Positions 35,401 to 45,160 of a stretch of DNA of 47,189 bases are shown here, piece after piece. Below the pieces are notes generated by a model. It saw nothing but the letters and a program-made list of their open reading frames with translations. It was not told the DNA's origin and ran no database searches. A program made the translations under genes and the position numbers. The stretch's first letter is position 1. Every line of letters begins with the position of its first letter. Origin of the DNA: Phoronis australis (Eukaryota > Phoronida > Phoronidae); contig NMRA01000456.1 of NCBI GenBank assembly GCA_002633005.1, positions 318,631 to 365,819 of the forward strand, written 5' to 3'.

Positions 35401-37251
35401 AGCATTTAAAGAAGAGCATTGCAATGATTGAAAATACGAAGGCGTAACATCAGTCCAATAGTATGTGATGAGTATTCACGTGAACTTGTCACGGTACAGA
35501 TGTAAAGAACCACGCTTCACTAAGCTAGTGACATTTTTGCCCATGATGTTAGCGAAAAGTGGTGTTGCTCCTGAAAGACCGTTGACGTCGTTCGTGCTAA
35601 AATGAATTGATATGAACGCCCACGTATTGCTTTCTAGCGCTTTCTTCACTCCAATTATTGTACATTTTATTTTTCGTAACAAAGGTAAAAATATACTCTT
35701 GTGTCTGCCAAGTGAGTTGAAACTCCGCGACAAGTTAAGACCACTCAGCCTGAAAGTTGTTTTTGTGTTCTTTAACGCTATTGGAAACTGAATATGGTGG
35801 TTTCACAGTTCTAGATGTAAAAGATAGTTTTTAAATCGTGGTGCTGTTTGACACAGCGACTTTGTAACACATGTTATAATACTTTTCAGTCGAAGGTAAC
35901 AATATTCGTCATGCAAAAAGCGCATCAGTACCACTTTACAATAACTGTCGCATCAGTACCACTTTACAATAACCGTCGCATCAATACCACTTTACAATAA
36001 CCGTCGCATCAGTACCACTTTACAATAACTGTCGCATCAGTACCACTTTACTATAACTGTCGCATCAGTACCACTTTACAATAACCGTCGCATCAGTACC
36101 ACTTTACAATAACTGTCGCTTCAGTACCACTTTACAATAACTGGCGTTTTTTTATTCTTGCTTGTTACTACAATTACGAAAATCTCTACTCTGGGACGCT
36201 TTTGAAGTAAACTAAGCGATATCTGTTCCCCGAAAAGGGCCATTTAACGGCACAGGCGCAACCTTAATTCAGATACAGAGGAGGGTGTTAAGAAAAGTCA
36301 CATAACTATTCTGTATACTCATTTAAGATACTATAATTTTAATTAAAACTTCACAAAACGGATTTTGACGCAAGTTACTTCAGTCAAAACTTTAGCCCAA
36401 ATAATGCTCATTCAACACAACTCCAAATATTTTCGAATTTAGTTGAACTTAATACGATTTTTTGTTTAATTTATATTTTTGTCTACTACCTAAAAATGAT
36501 CACTGTAGTGAGTAACGTCTGACTCGTGCTTTATGGGTATTCACTCAGCTACCGCCATACGTTATGAAATTCTGGGGAAATCCCGCTTACGTTTAAGAAA
36601 TAAATAATAATAATAAGATATACAAACGCATATATATGATATCTTTCGACCTTACGGATGTCATCCTGTGTTCTAACTTGGTGGATGTACAGTAAAGAGC
36701 GTCTTTAAACGACATATTTGCACGCTCATAACTATGCTCATGTATAGCAGGAACTAAACGACAAAAAAGTCTTCAAATAGGGGCCTTTGCATTAATGACG
36801 TCCCTTGGGGGCTGACATAGCCCGCATCATGCAATGTTTTTCTTCAACACCAAGTCACGATAATCACTGGACATGCTTGCGTGAGTTACGACGGATCATT
36901 TTCGACACAAAACTCGTTCTTAAGAACATTTTGCAATTTTTAACATACTTCATAAATTCACACCATCGCTATATTTTGTGTTCCTTACTAATTTGACCAA
37001 GCAATCACAGAGATAGGGAATTAACGTGAAGTTCCACTTTTAATTAATGACAACTAGATTATCAAATTAATAGTTTGTTAAAATGTTGACTTTACTTGAG
37101 GGGATGTCTTTAAGAGATTGTCAGCCGAAAAAATGAGGTATACTATTATCACAAATTCTTACCCGTTAGTTCGCCTATCGTTTATCACGGAGAACACCAG
37201 GTTGACGCACAAGCCAGAGAAGACGATAAAACACCACCGATTGACGGCCAT
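23422..37251 (-). CDS. EMI domain-containing collagen-like secreted protein (EMID1/COL26A1-like)
   Basis: Exons on the minus strand: 37251-37163, 31751-31518, 29967-29836, 27647-27541, 26522-26269, 25642-25184, 24484-24367 and a terminal exon from 23438. Junction phases agree throughout (2,2,2,1,0,0,1). Order of parts: hydrophobic signal peptide; Cys-containing spacer; EMI domain with [11 protein letters not shown], a WTTC and PC pair and [12 protein letters not shown]; basic linker; interrupted Gly-X-Y region; coiled coil. This is the layout of vertebrate EMID1 and collagen XXVI (about 440 residues). The simplest ending gives about 469 residues with exon 31751-31518, or 391 without it. Expected role: secreted matrix protein. 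It converges on OPLAH. The last exon and the second exon are the uncertain parts. Confidence 0.85.
23906..23984 (-). CDS. Possible alternative penultimate exon of EMI-collagen gene
   Basis: Acceptor GGGGACAG after a T-rich tract, donor GTGAGC; 79 bases, phase 1 to 2, encoding [20 protein letters not shown] and LPRAYV. It fits the preceding phase and would lead into 23436-23268, but the residues resemble nothing I know. Speculative. Confidence 0.25.
24367..24484 (-). CDS. EMI-collagen exon, coiled coil
   Basis: Acceptor CTTCTTGCTTAG, donor GTAAGT, phase 0 to 1. Encodes [20 protein letters not shown] and [19 protein letters not shown], with hydrophobic residues at heptad a/d spacing. Probably a trimerisation helix after the collagen region. 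Confidence 0.88.
24500..25170 (-). other. EMI-collagen intron between collagen and coiled-coil exons
   Basis: A plus-strand open frame at 24757-25089 has no recognisable motif and lies antisense within the intron. No mobile element ends seen. Confidence 0.5.
25184..25642 (-). CDS. EMI-collagen exon, Gly-X-Y collagen region
   Basis: Acceptor AAACATAG, donor GTAAGT, phase 0 to 0, 153 codons. A Cys pair (HCQC) precedes [21 protein letters not shown] non-collagen helical interruption follows ([20 protein letters not shown]), then a longer Gly-X-Y run with [13 protein letters not shown]. The block is clearly GC-richer than its surroundings, as expected for Gly/Pro codons. Confidence 0.95.
26269..26522 (-). 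CDS. EMI-collagen exon, basic linker
   Basis: Acceptor GTACTTCAG, donor AAAG/GTACAT, phase 1 to 0. Low-complexity Ser/Thr/Pro/Arg/Asn-rich linker (for example [13 protein letters not shown] and [12 protein letters not shown]) ending [13 protein letters not shown], which may be a short helix. Phase matches both neighbours exactly. Confidence 0.85.
27541..27647 (-). CDS. EMI-collagen exon, C-terminal half of EMI domain
   Basis: Acceptor TTCTTTTTAG, donor GTAAGT, phase 2 to 1. Encodes [20 protein letters not shown] then [13 protein letters not shown]. The RPxYRxxYK...WRCCPGYxGxDC motif is diagnostic for EMI domains. Confidence 0.95.
27781..28149 (+). other. GC-richer open segment inside EMI intron, plus-strand donor at its end
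   Basis: Open in two plus frames (27799-28149 and 27762-28007), C/T-rich, ending at a strong GTAAGTGCG donor at 28150. No recognised protein. Could be an antisense non-coding exon or chance. Confidence 0.2.
28427..29417 (-). mobile_element. Mariner/Tc1-family DNA transposon, internally deleted
   Basis: TA duplications at 28425-28426 and 29418-29419. Terminal inverted repeats of about 28 bp: CAAGGTGTCCACGAATTTAT at the left, inverted CAGGGTGTCCACGACTTTAT at the right. The body encodes, on the minus strand, an HTH part ([39 protein letters not shown]) joined directly to the late catalytic part ([21 protein letters not shown]). The middle with the first catalytic Asp is absent, and stops and frameshifts interrupt the rest. 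At 991 bp it is shorter than full elements (about 1.3 kb). Not active. Confidence 0.9.
28545..29240 (-). pseudogene. Transposase pseudogene of the mariner/Tc1-family element
   Basis: Pieces in different minus frames: an N-terminal HTH near 29240-29050, a segment with [13 protein letters not shown] then [12 protein letters not shown] near 29000-28880, and GRLISRG...WAPHSPDLN with the final helical part near 28860-28590. A deletion joins the first and second pieces. Confidence 0.85.
29578..29740 (-). CDS. Pentapeptide-like open segment inside EMI intron
   Basis: Within a long minus-strand frame (30112-29396). Reads [40 protein letters not shown] and GATVES, an approximate repeat of (N/D)x(L/V)xG followed by aromatic-x-Gly-Gly. 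It has an acceptor-like TTTGCAG at 29741 and a GC-type donor AAAG/GCAAGT at 29577. Phases (0 to 1) do not fit the EMI gene. Could be an unrelated exon or chance. Confidence 0.25.
29836..29967 (-). CDS. EMI-collagen exon, N-terminal half of EMI domain
   Basis: Acceptor CTTTCCTTTATAG, donor GTAGGT, phase 2 to 2. Encodes [20 protein letters not shown], a [14 protein letters not shown] segment and KKQQ. The start fits the EMI pattern NWCxYxVTRxVSC, except the second Cys is Thr. It is read in a different frame from a longer open frame over the same region. Confidence 0.85.
30704..31330 (+). repeat. Dispersed CCTAGTGGC-rich repeat, second locus
   Basis: Same modules and order as 515-1850: GCCGTATCTCCAAAACCCC, GTGCCCCCTAGTAGCAATTA, TTTTTATGAAATTTGG, GGCCAAACCACTCTAAGAAT and GGCGCCCCCTTTGGCAG. 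Starts with a CCGT microsatellite at about 30760-30786. Confidence 0.75.
31518..31751 (-). CDS. EMI-collagen probable exon 2, Cys-containing spacer
   Basis: Acceptor GGACAG after TTTCTTTTGGTCTAAAC (pyrimidines and a branch-like CTAAAC); donor GTAAGT. Open for 77 codons, phase 2 to 2, so it can be included or skipped without changing frame. Ends with [26 protein letters not shown] and MGSAVLT. I do not recognise a domain; four Cys precede the EMI domain. Confidence 0.5.
33380..33690. repeat. Compound tandem repeat, about 82-bp unit with CA/CG core
   Basis: TATTTAAAGCTGCTCTAAAC recurs at 33411, 33497 and 33579, with a variant at 33660; spacings are 86, 82 and 81. Between copies lie variable alternating purine-pyrimidine runs (CACACGCGCGCG), which favour Z-DNA. 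Confidence 0.9.
34000..35900 (-). other. EMI-collagen first intron without recognised genes
   Basis: A minus-strand open frame at 35733-35476 (85 codons, with [20 protein letters not shown]) is the only long one. No domain recognised and no convincing splice pair. Confidence 0.4.
35921..36144. repeat. 28-bp minisatellite, eight copies
   Basis: Unit GCATCAGTACCACTTTACAA TAACYGTC repeated directly head to tail with single-base variants (CATCAATACC, TTTACTATAA, CTTCAGTACC). There are no spacers. Confidence 0.95.
37163..37251 (-). CDS. EMI-collagen exon 1, start codon and signal peptide
   Basis: ATG at 37251-37249, then [20 protein letters not shown] and [10 protein letters not shown]. Short basic start, hydrophobic core and small residues before a polar stretch fit a secretory signal peptide. 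Donor GG/GTAAGAA; ends in phase 2. A TATA-like box lies upstream. Confidence 0.8.
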
Positions 37252-37338
37252 GATAGGTATCCGTCTGCAGCAACAGTCTTATCTAAACTAATACACGCGT
37301 CCCCTGTCTACCTTGTGACCGCGCTAAATGTGTGCTCA

Positions 37339-37346
37339 TTTATATA
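37339..37346 (-). promoter_or_regulatory. TATA-like box of EMI-collagen gene
   Basis: TATATAAA on the minus strand, about 90 bp upstream of the start codon, so a start site near 37310 would give a 5' UTR of about 60 bases. Confidence 0.5.
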
Positions 37347-38255
37347 TCAAAGCTGTGAAAACGTAAAGTGGTCTCCCGTGTACATTAATCACTGACGAAT
37401 TACTATAGCAGATTTTTTAGAGGCTGAATTTGCAGAGGGTCGCTTATTGGGAACACATGGCTGACTTCTCTCGTCAAAACCATGTGGTTGGTCGTTGAAT
37501 GCTTCTTAGCCAATCAACCGTGAGATTTTATTATTTTAACTTTTACGTCTTGAGATTCTCACACAACTATCTCGGCACAAGGTTGATGACAGGATGCTGG
37601 TTATGCGCTATGATTTCACGTTGGTAACTTGCAAACTTTACTGTTGTACCCTGCACATATTACGCCTGTCCGTTCTAGCGTACTACCTGCAGATGTAGGA
37701 CATTAGAAAACACTTTGTTTTTGCAGTTATAAGTAACGTTTCGGTAGGGATATTTGAACGGTTAGATTCCCTTATTCCAGACAAGTTTTGTTGATCATAG
37801 CTTCCATTACGGCAAACTTTCGTGGGGTTCATCTCCTCATTAGTTCAAGAAATCTAATTCAGATTCACGTGCTTCAGTCATTGAGGCCTTGCAAAATGTG
37901 CAATCACATTTTCAATCGAAGTCATCATTTTCAAGTTTAAAAATATTGATTACTGTAACAAGTTTTAACAAAATTGACAATGAAAGCACAAAATGTTGAA
38001 TTTCCTCGCTCTTTGTCTAACCGGTAAAGTTAGAACAATGAAGATTACTCCACAGTAGCCGAATGGGCCATTTTCGTACCTAACTAAGCAAAATTGAAAC
38101 CTCAAACTATTTGAAATGAGTCAATCATTACTTAATTGCAGTTTCGTTTGTACCATTGCTGTGAACGGCGTCTTATGGTCACTTACATGTAATACTTCTT
38201 TTTATTGAAAGCTGAGTATTGAACCTGCATTACGTCAACATGATTTAGACTTCTA

Positions 38256-38492
38256 TTGCAGTTGTCGGAAATTGGTGTCAACATGTCCTTGCTCACATTA
38301 GGGAGAGGAGGTTCGTACTTGGAAAAAATATCATTAGTTGAGAGAAAGCTCGAGAAGTTGTTGACTTCTCACAGACGGTCATTTTGTACGCCCAGTATAG
38401 TCTCGAGCAAACACGCACTGCCATTCCAGTTTCTAAGTCCATGCACCACTTTTCAACTGAGTAATGAACACGACAATGCCAGTTGTAAAGCA
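38256..38492 (+). CDS. Weak candidate coding exon, possible transit peptide
   Basis: The frame is open to 38609. An acceptor-like CTATTGCAG precedes 38261 and a GTATGT donor follows GCA at 38492 in phase 0. The segment from an internal Met (MSLLTLGRGGSYLEKISLVE, then HRRSFCTPSIVSS) is Arg/Ser-rich and acid-poor. It could join 39609 in phase 0. No family recognised. Confidence 0.22.
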
Positions 38493-39608
38493 GTATGTAG
38501 TCTACACTTAAATCAAAATTGCATTTCTTTACCGAAGCGCGGATTTACAGCGAGGTTAAATGAAAACTGTCTGGGCCGCGCAACTTTAGTGGAGTACGGA
38601 GGTTCTTGACTACACCCTCAGAATATTTTTTAATTTAGTCGATTGAGTGGGCAACTGAGCATTTGGGAAGGTTGTAAGATTTGCAGTTCCACACTTTCTC
38701 TGCTCACCACATTGGGTGTGAAAATGTCTATCAATGGCATTGTGCTAGATGGAAATGATTATTGATTGGTTTTTTATCAAAGAAAGTATGTTCGCAGTAA
38801 AGAACTGATGCGTAGGTAAAAAATTCCGTTATATGGGAAGGATCCGCATTCGTAGATTACAAGAACGCAATTCGCAGGATAATCTGTGTGTCCAGGGGCT
38901 CTCTTCACAAAGATGGAACAGTACTGCTTCACATTGTAAACAATAACCTGCGAGGGGGAGGGGGGGATCGAAAGTGGTTTTAAATTGCCTTGTTTTTTTT
39001 CTTGGGTATTTTCCCTGATGCCTAGGTACTGCGTTCGTTAGGATTTTGAATGAGTATACTAGCTTCTCATTTTCTTCGCAGAATATCGGCAGTTTGATTC
39101 TTAACTTTCAGAGAACGGATTCCCTGTGACAAAGGAGACATTCTGTGACAAAACTTGCCTCCTTGAAATTCTGTTTCATTTTGTGCATGACATTTTGAGG
39201 ACCCATTTACAAAACGTGAGCTCAGTAGTTAGTGTTGGTGTTTTCTTGAACTAACATATATTTTATGCAGCATCAAATGGTGGTTGCTTGTTTCACAAAT
39301 TGTACAATTATAGAATTCATTGTCATCACTGACAAATATTGTGTCTCATATAAGCAAAGTTGGTGTGACTTGTACACTCAAAAAACACCAAAAGAGCTAT
39401 GACAACTGAAATTTCCCTGTGACTGAAAATTTTGAGATGCGACAAATTGTGAATTGCCGTTGAACACGATTCGATTCTCTAAAATTTTAAAAATCACATG
39501 TTGCACTAGAGTAGATTCTGAAGACTCGACACATTTTCAAAAAACAATTTCTTTTTGTATGTATTTTTATCCCTTTGCTGACATACACGAACCTTTTCTA
39601 TTTCCAGG

Positions 39609-39758
39609 TGATTGGACTTGATGCAATTGCTCTGTCCCGCTATGGTGCCTACTCCAATACGCTCGCTGGCTCTTCATACTTGTTGCTGTTGGTTACGAAC
39701 CAATTGAACAAAAGGATTCAGAATGGGAATTATGGGATCATTCGTATCGATCAAGTGA
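39609..39758 (+). CDS. Weak candidate coding exon
   Basis: Good acceptor CTTTTCTATTTCCAG; reads VIGLDAIALSRYGAYSNTLA, GSSYLLLLVTNQLNKRIQNG and NYGIIRIDQ, then a weak GTGAAA donor at 39759. Phase 0 matches the candidate exon at 38256-38492. Not recognised; could be chance. Confidence 0.25.
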
Positions 39759-40007
39759 AAGGAAATAAACAATTTATTCATCGCGATATTTTTAAGTTTA
39801 CAACGACTTCATGTTTGAAATCGCCAAAAATTGTCACTTGTGTCGCATAATCTCAGGGCTGTGATGCTTGAAGAAGGGTCATTTTATTACGATTTTAAAC
39901 ACCTTAGGAACATACGTGTTCAAAGGATTATTTAAGTGAATTTCGTCGCGTGACTACGAAGGCCCATTAGTTCCAGGAAGAAAAATAAAATTTAAATATG
40001 TAATTAC

Positions 40008-40092
40008 GGATTGTCGATCTGTTGATACGGATCGGCAAGCTGTTACTGCGGATTGCCTATCTATTATTTCGTCTTGGCAACCGATTGGCTAC
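40008..40092 (+). repeat. Left 21-bp repeat array
   Basis: Units start at 40008, 40029 and 40050, with a degenerate fourth unit from 40071. Consensus GGATTGNCNATCTGTTNNTRC. Confidence 0.85.
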
Positions 40093-42107
40093 TACCAGTG
40101 GCTCATACGCGGAGCAACGTATTAGAAGTACCATCGACCTATGAAAACTTTGTTGATTTAAGACAGAGATTTGACAGACTTTGTTGATTTAAAGCACGTG
40201 ATATAACACTTTCATAAATATTTTACATGTATGTTAGACGTTTCATCTTCGATATTCAAAGAGTTACCCATTCTAAGCACTCGTTTTGTTTTCTGTCGTT
40301 TTTTGTTGCCGTTTTTTTCCTTCGACAAGTTTCCTTTCTTTGATCTAGATCTAGATTCACCAGTTACGTGTATTAACTTTCATGAAGTTAACACGAGCTG
40401 ATTTAGAAAAAATGTCGTCTGTCTACTGCGTTGCATTTTGTTTCATTAAAGCCCCATACAGCGCCATCTTTGTTTTGGTCAATGTTCGAGTGAAACCATT
40501 CATTTTTTTGTTTCATAATACGGCGTATTAGCGTCCCTAATTACACATAAAACCATGGACCGCATGGAGTTCGTGCATTGCTTAAACAGGAATATTCGCC
40601 CCGCGAACTAAGTTGTTCTAGTCTGAAGTTAGGGATTTCGGCTTTACCTAGACTACGGCACTGAACGGGGCTTAAGGGACGAAGCCGAGATTCCTCTCAG
40701 CATCTACTTATGTCGTACCCCACCACTCAGTACTAATAGGACGTGCATGCATTTTCTCCAAACTACTTCTTTGTGAGACCTTCTGGACGTGATCATACGT
40801 CTAAGATTATGACAACACCTGAGGAGCCTCACGGTAAACGATGAATTAACACTGCAAGCTACGTGCTTAATAGTCCGGAGGTTTGGACGTTCACTGTGAT
40901 ATATATTTATTGAAGGATACACAGAACATACAAAGAAATAATAACAAACCCAGAAACCGCGAAGCATTATATCTGGGTTGTAAACAATTCATAAATGAAA
41001 CTTATATACATAGAGATATATACAATTAAGTAGTATCTAAAATAAGTATTCCAATACTTAGACATGCTATTACAGATATATAAAAACAAAAATATTTACA
41101 GATTCATGTAGGGAAATCAGATGCAACAATATTGATAAACGGTATATAAAAATTTGCTAACGTTGCTTAGGAGGAATTCGTTAAGAACAAAGTCAAGGTT
41201 AGGACTACCATTCAGTAATAATGTAACTCTAGTAGGGATATTATTACAAGAATTGAGAGCGTTNAATTGGAATTGTTACCACTTTTTTGGCGTTACGTTC
41301 TGTGTCTGAACAAAATTTGACTACACTGAGACCTGTTGAAATTTCAACACGATACATGTAGTTTAGCATTACAACTCAAGAAGTTGATTTAAATGAAGAC
41401 TTTCGTTTGAGTCACATTTTGGTAACACTCTTGGTTTTTAGAAAAAGATAATCCAGTCAGGTATGCAAAATGATAATTACTTATGAATCAAAATATTTTG
41501 CCATTTGCTTCTGGTATAACCATCAAGAACTGACAAAGGGTTTTTCTAATGATATGGCTCTTATGCAATCTCATGCAATTCGGTTAAAAAAGGGCGGAGT
41601 TTCATGCACGCACCCAGCCTACGGGGGCTCAAATTTTCGGCAATGTGGATTTTTTATTACCAAAACAGACAGAGGACTAAAAAAAAGAAAAAAAAAACGG
41701 GTACCACGTTCAGCCGGGCTACGAATTGTGCATTCGCGTCTTTTCAGAGGACATTTGTCTCATTTTCTTTCTCTGAGGCGGACCTTTTTGCCCACATCGC
41801 CTAATGGGGGGTCTCCTTCGAGCTCCCGAGCCCCCCCTCCGGGGTGCCCGTATGGAGTTGCAAAAAGTTTTAATGACGGCAAAAGTTCAAAAGCGAGTAC
41901 ACACACCGGAACAAACGAATGCAAATAAATCTCACGCATGCGTGGCGCAACCTCAGCGGCAGCGATTACAGCACTACTTGATCGGAGTTCGCATTCCAGG
42001 GCTAGAATTCTATGTCATAGCTAAGGCCCAACTGATAATATATACGGATAAGTTCCCTCATTCTCTTTGACAACTAAGACGCACAACCGAATGTGTATTA
42101 ATGGGTT

Positions 42108-42220
42108 TTTAATCCGTAATTACAGATTGCCAATCCGCAAAAACAGATTGACCATCCGTATTAACAAATTCACAATCCGTAATTACAGATTGGCAATACA
42201 TAAAAACAGATTAGTAATCT
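42108..42220 (-). repeat. Right 21-bp repeat array, inverted
   Basis: Minus-strand units GGATTGTGAATTTGTTAATAC, GGATGGTCAATCTGTTTTTGC and GGATTGGCAATCTGTAATTAC, with two outer degenerate units. Same family as 40008-40092. Confidence 0.85.
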
Positions 42221-43136
42221 AGTGTCGTACTCTCGAAGACAAAAATTGTTTAAATTACGAATTTTGATGTATTTTATTATTAATATACGAAATACCATAT
42301 TAATTATTGTAGTTTAATTAGTTGTGTTATTATATCACTGTATTTCGTAACTTTCGATAAAAATATAAAAATGCGTTTTATTTACTAGGGGCCATCAACA
42401 GGAACTACTTCAGATTTTTTAAATAGGCTTTATACTCATAATCAACAATCCTAGAAATTAAAATTGAAATAATCAACCAAATCAAAAATTCCCGACAAAT
42501 CATAATTTCCCTTACCAGTAGCCATTCTTTTTGCATGAGCAAGCAAATTCAACATGGCGTAGGCCTAAAATCATTTTTAAGCTTATATTAAATATGTAGA
42601 CGCTGAGATTGGGCAATTGTGAAATATATTAAATAAACACAGAAAAATCAGAAACCCCAATTGGGGATTGAACCACATTGTCGGTTTTTAAGCTTGATCA
42701 AAAAGATTTCTTGAGAAAATGTAATTTGCTTTAAAAGTGCTTAATCAGTAATGGGGAAATATGATAGGTCAAAATGCTTGAATAATATTGGTCACTTTGA
42801 ACATGAAGACGTATTTTCCAGCTTAAAAATGTTACTGAGTAAGGATTGTTCAAGTTTGTGGAATGTATTGAGTATGATGTATAATTGTACAAAATAGATA
42901 AGCTGGCATGTTACGAAAATGCAGATAACAACTGTGGACTTATGTACAAACACGCGAAATTAAATGCTACCCCCAATTTGAACGAAAAAGGACATTCGAC
43001 TAACGTGACCCGTAGGTCCTAAAATTGGCAGTGAGATCATGTGCATTTGCTCATACGCGCACCTGGTTGTGTCCTCTTTCATGATCTTCCTCCAGAAATT
43101 TTGATCTTTTCTATGTAATACCAGGAAGAGATAACT

Positions 43137-43465
43137 ATTGCGTGCGGGTGTTATTCGCAGCTGTTTGAATAAAAAGGTAATTCTCGCGGTGACGTAGACA
43201 AAAGCAAGCCGATACGCCTAACATTTCGTAACATTTGTAAATTTATGGCGTTAGTGGACTCAGAGCGATGCTCTTAACATACTGTAGAATCTAAATTTAC
43301 AGGTGTTACCGTTGAAGATAGACTTTAAGAGCATCGTTCTGAGCCCACTGGTGCCATAAATTGTCAAATGTAACAAACTGTTAGGCGTATTGGGAAGCTT
43401 TTGTCTACGTCACTGCGAGAATCACCTTTTAATTTAAACGGCTGCGAATAACACCCGCACGCAAT
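43137..43465. mobile_element. Foldback element with about 138-bp inverted arms
   Basis: Ends ATTGCGTGCGGGTGTTATTC and its inverse are identical for the first 25 bp. Arms about 43137-43275 and 43328-43465 pair with scattered mismatches (shared GTGACGTAGACAAAAGC and ACGCCTAACA). The loop is about 50 bp and there is no ORF. No clear target duplication. Confidence 0.85.
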
Positions 43466-43667
43466 GGTGTTCTACTTCAGACCCCTGGGATCTTGCGGTG
43501 ACGCAACTTATGGCACGAAAAAGCTACTTCGCCTATCATTTGACAGGTAGGCTTACATTTGATTGATTAAGCTCGCATTTTCTGATTTTGCTAAGGCTTT
43601 GCTAGGTAGGACTACCTGGTTAGCCAAATACATCTAAGTAACAAAATTCCGCTGAAGTTAAGCTTTT

Positions 43668-43799
43668 CGATGGCGCAGTGACTAGACCGTCTGCACGGTT
43701 ATAGCAGAAGGTCCTGAGATAGAGTCCTGGTTAGGGGCAGAAATCTTTTCAGACTTATCTTCGTTTGGTCACGTGATGTGGCCAACAGGTAGAGTGCTG
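43668..43799 (+). mobile_element. tRNA-derived SINE copy 2
   Basis: GATGGCGCAGTGACTAGAC (box A-like), AAGGTCCTGAGATAGAGTCC (box B-like), then GGCAGAAATCTTTTC and GGTCACGTGATGTGGCCAAC. Same order as the minus-strand copy at 13771-13900. Confidence 0.65.
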
Positions 43800-44280
43800 A
43801 TTTCTTTTAAAAATTGTTTGTGATTTATACTTCCATGCTGGTTCACTAAGATTTACAAAATTAATTTGTTGATATATGATCTTCATTCATTTTATAATGT
43901 ATATTTAACTGCTATAATATTCGGCTTTATTAGCCCGTTGTTGATCTTTTGGCTTCTGTAGACTTTAAATAAAGTAATGGAGTTGAATTGCCGATTCGTT
44001 GCTGTACAAAAAATCTCGTGAAATGGCTGCATAGATATATTCCGTTCATAAGGTAAAATTCAATCTCAGTGGCGACGTCTGGCTGAAATTGCTAACGGTG
44101 TCTCCCTTTGGTATTTTAATTTCGTGCAACAATTTACCCGTAAATTCGTCAAAGAGCGAGATACAATTGCGAAATATTTAATTTCTTCCCATAAACGTAA
44201 TTTCTGACCCCAAATAATCACTGAGCGATTCTGGCACGGTGACCTCACACGGGATTCTCAAATTACTTTTTTGCTCAAAA

Positions 44281-44598
44281 CTAACCAAAGTTGAAAGGTA
44301 CAACAAATCCGCCTTCATGATTGGTCAAATCCTGCCGGCTCCATCGTTGGCATGACCCATGCGCCGAACATATTCGCAAGCCATAACTAATTCCCCGTTC
44401 ATTCCAAGCCGATCTTCCCTTCCCGAGACGTAGGCCTATAGTGTGCGAGTTAGGTGGCAAATATGCCCCCGGAGCCCGGTTTTCCAGCAGTTTTTTCAAG
44501 TCCATTGAGCGTCCACAGCCCGAGGGGACTCGGAATTTTTCGGGAACACGAATCGATGAATTCCTTTCAGTGGCAATGGTTGGTTTTGCATTTTTCAA
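44281..44598 (-). CDS. Unrecognised open frame in GC-richer block
   Basis: 105 codons from ATG, starting MKNAKPTIATERNSSIRVPE and including RVPSGCGRSMDLKKLLENRA. The block is GC-richer than its surroundings and a CCAAT motif occurs in it. No domain recognised; probably not a gene, recorded because it is the longest frame in this flank with balanced composition. Confidence 0.12.
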   Translation of the reverse strand: MKNAKPTIATERNSSIRVPEKFRVPSGCGRSMDLKKLLENRAPGAYLPPNSHTIGLRLGKGRSAWNERGISYGLRICSAHGSCQRWSRQDLTNHEGGFVVPFNFG

Positions 44599-45141
44599 AA
44601 ATTTAAGTTATAACTAATAAGCGACATGGGATTCTCCGCCATGATAGACCACACTATAGCACCGATTCTAGTTTCGGCGTGTTACAGTTTCGATATTGGT
44701 CTTCTTTAACAGGAAATTCAAGTAACATGCACCTTTATTCTCCGAGACTTACGTTATTTTTTTATCTTAGTTTAGATTGCTATTTTATTTTCGGGTCTTC
44801 AAAAGTGCGCTCAATAACTTTGATCTAAGCGAAAAGGTGTTAACATAGGGTTACTTTAAAGAGAAATTGCGACACTAAAAATAATCGGAAAATGTCGGAT
44901 CTTTAGGCTTATAGCCCCCAAGCCTGGGCATTCTTTCGAAAACGTTCTTCAACCGGAGAACGTGCCAGCGACATTCCAAGACGATGTGGCAGTATATATT
45001 GTTGAGGGACTTTACGGTTACAAGGGTGCGGTTAAGTTTAGTCACAAAAACGCGGTGAAATAATCTGTTCTGCTTTTGTTTTTTTGTCATTAACAAAATC
45101 ACGAGTCTAAAAAGCGAGGGAGCCTGCTATACCGCCCCAGC

Positions 45142-45158
45142 AAAATGGCGGCCAATGA
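45142..45158 (+). promoter_or_regulatory. YY1-like motif with adjacent CCAAT
   Basis: AAAATGGCGGCCAATGA combines the AANATGGCGGC element found near many animal start sites with CCAAT. No gene is identified at this site. Confidence 0.3.
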
Positions 45159-45160
45159 TG

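Larger units (their letters stand above)
40001..42220. mobile_element. Putative element bounded by inverted arrays of 21-bp repeats
   Basis: Left array 40008-40070 has three exact 21-bp steps (GGATTGTCGATCTGTTGATAC, GGATCGGCAAGC..., GGATTGCCTATC...). The right array 42108-42220 has about five units of the same consensus on the minus strand (GGATTGGCAATCTGTAATTAC). The interior of 2.1 kb holds an N at 41264 and no recognisable transposase. Confidence 0.5.

Noticed and set aside
35921-36144. Regular 28-bp direct repeats resembling a CRISPR array
   Set aside because: The copies abut with no unique spacers, and the window is clearly animal DNA; it is a minisatellite.
41470-42070. Overlapping plus frames with Lys/Arg- and Pro-rich stretches
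   Set aside because: Composition follows local A runs and C/G hairpins; no motif or splice structure.
42650-42700. Minus-strand GGTTCAATCCC box B-like sequence
   Set aside because: No partner box A recognised and no shared SINE body.
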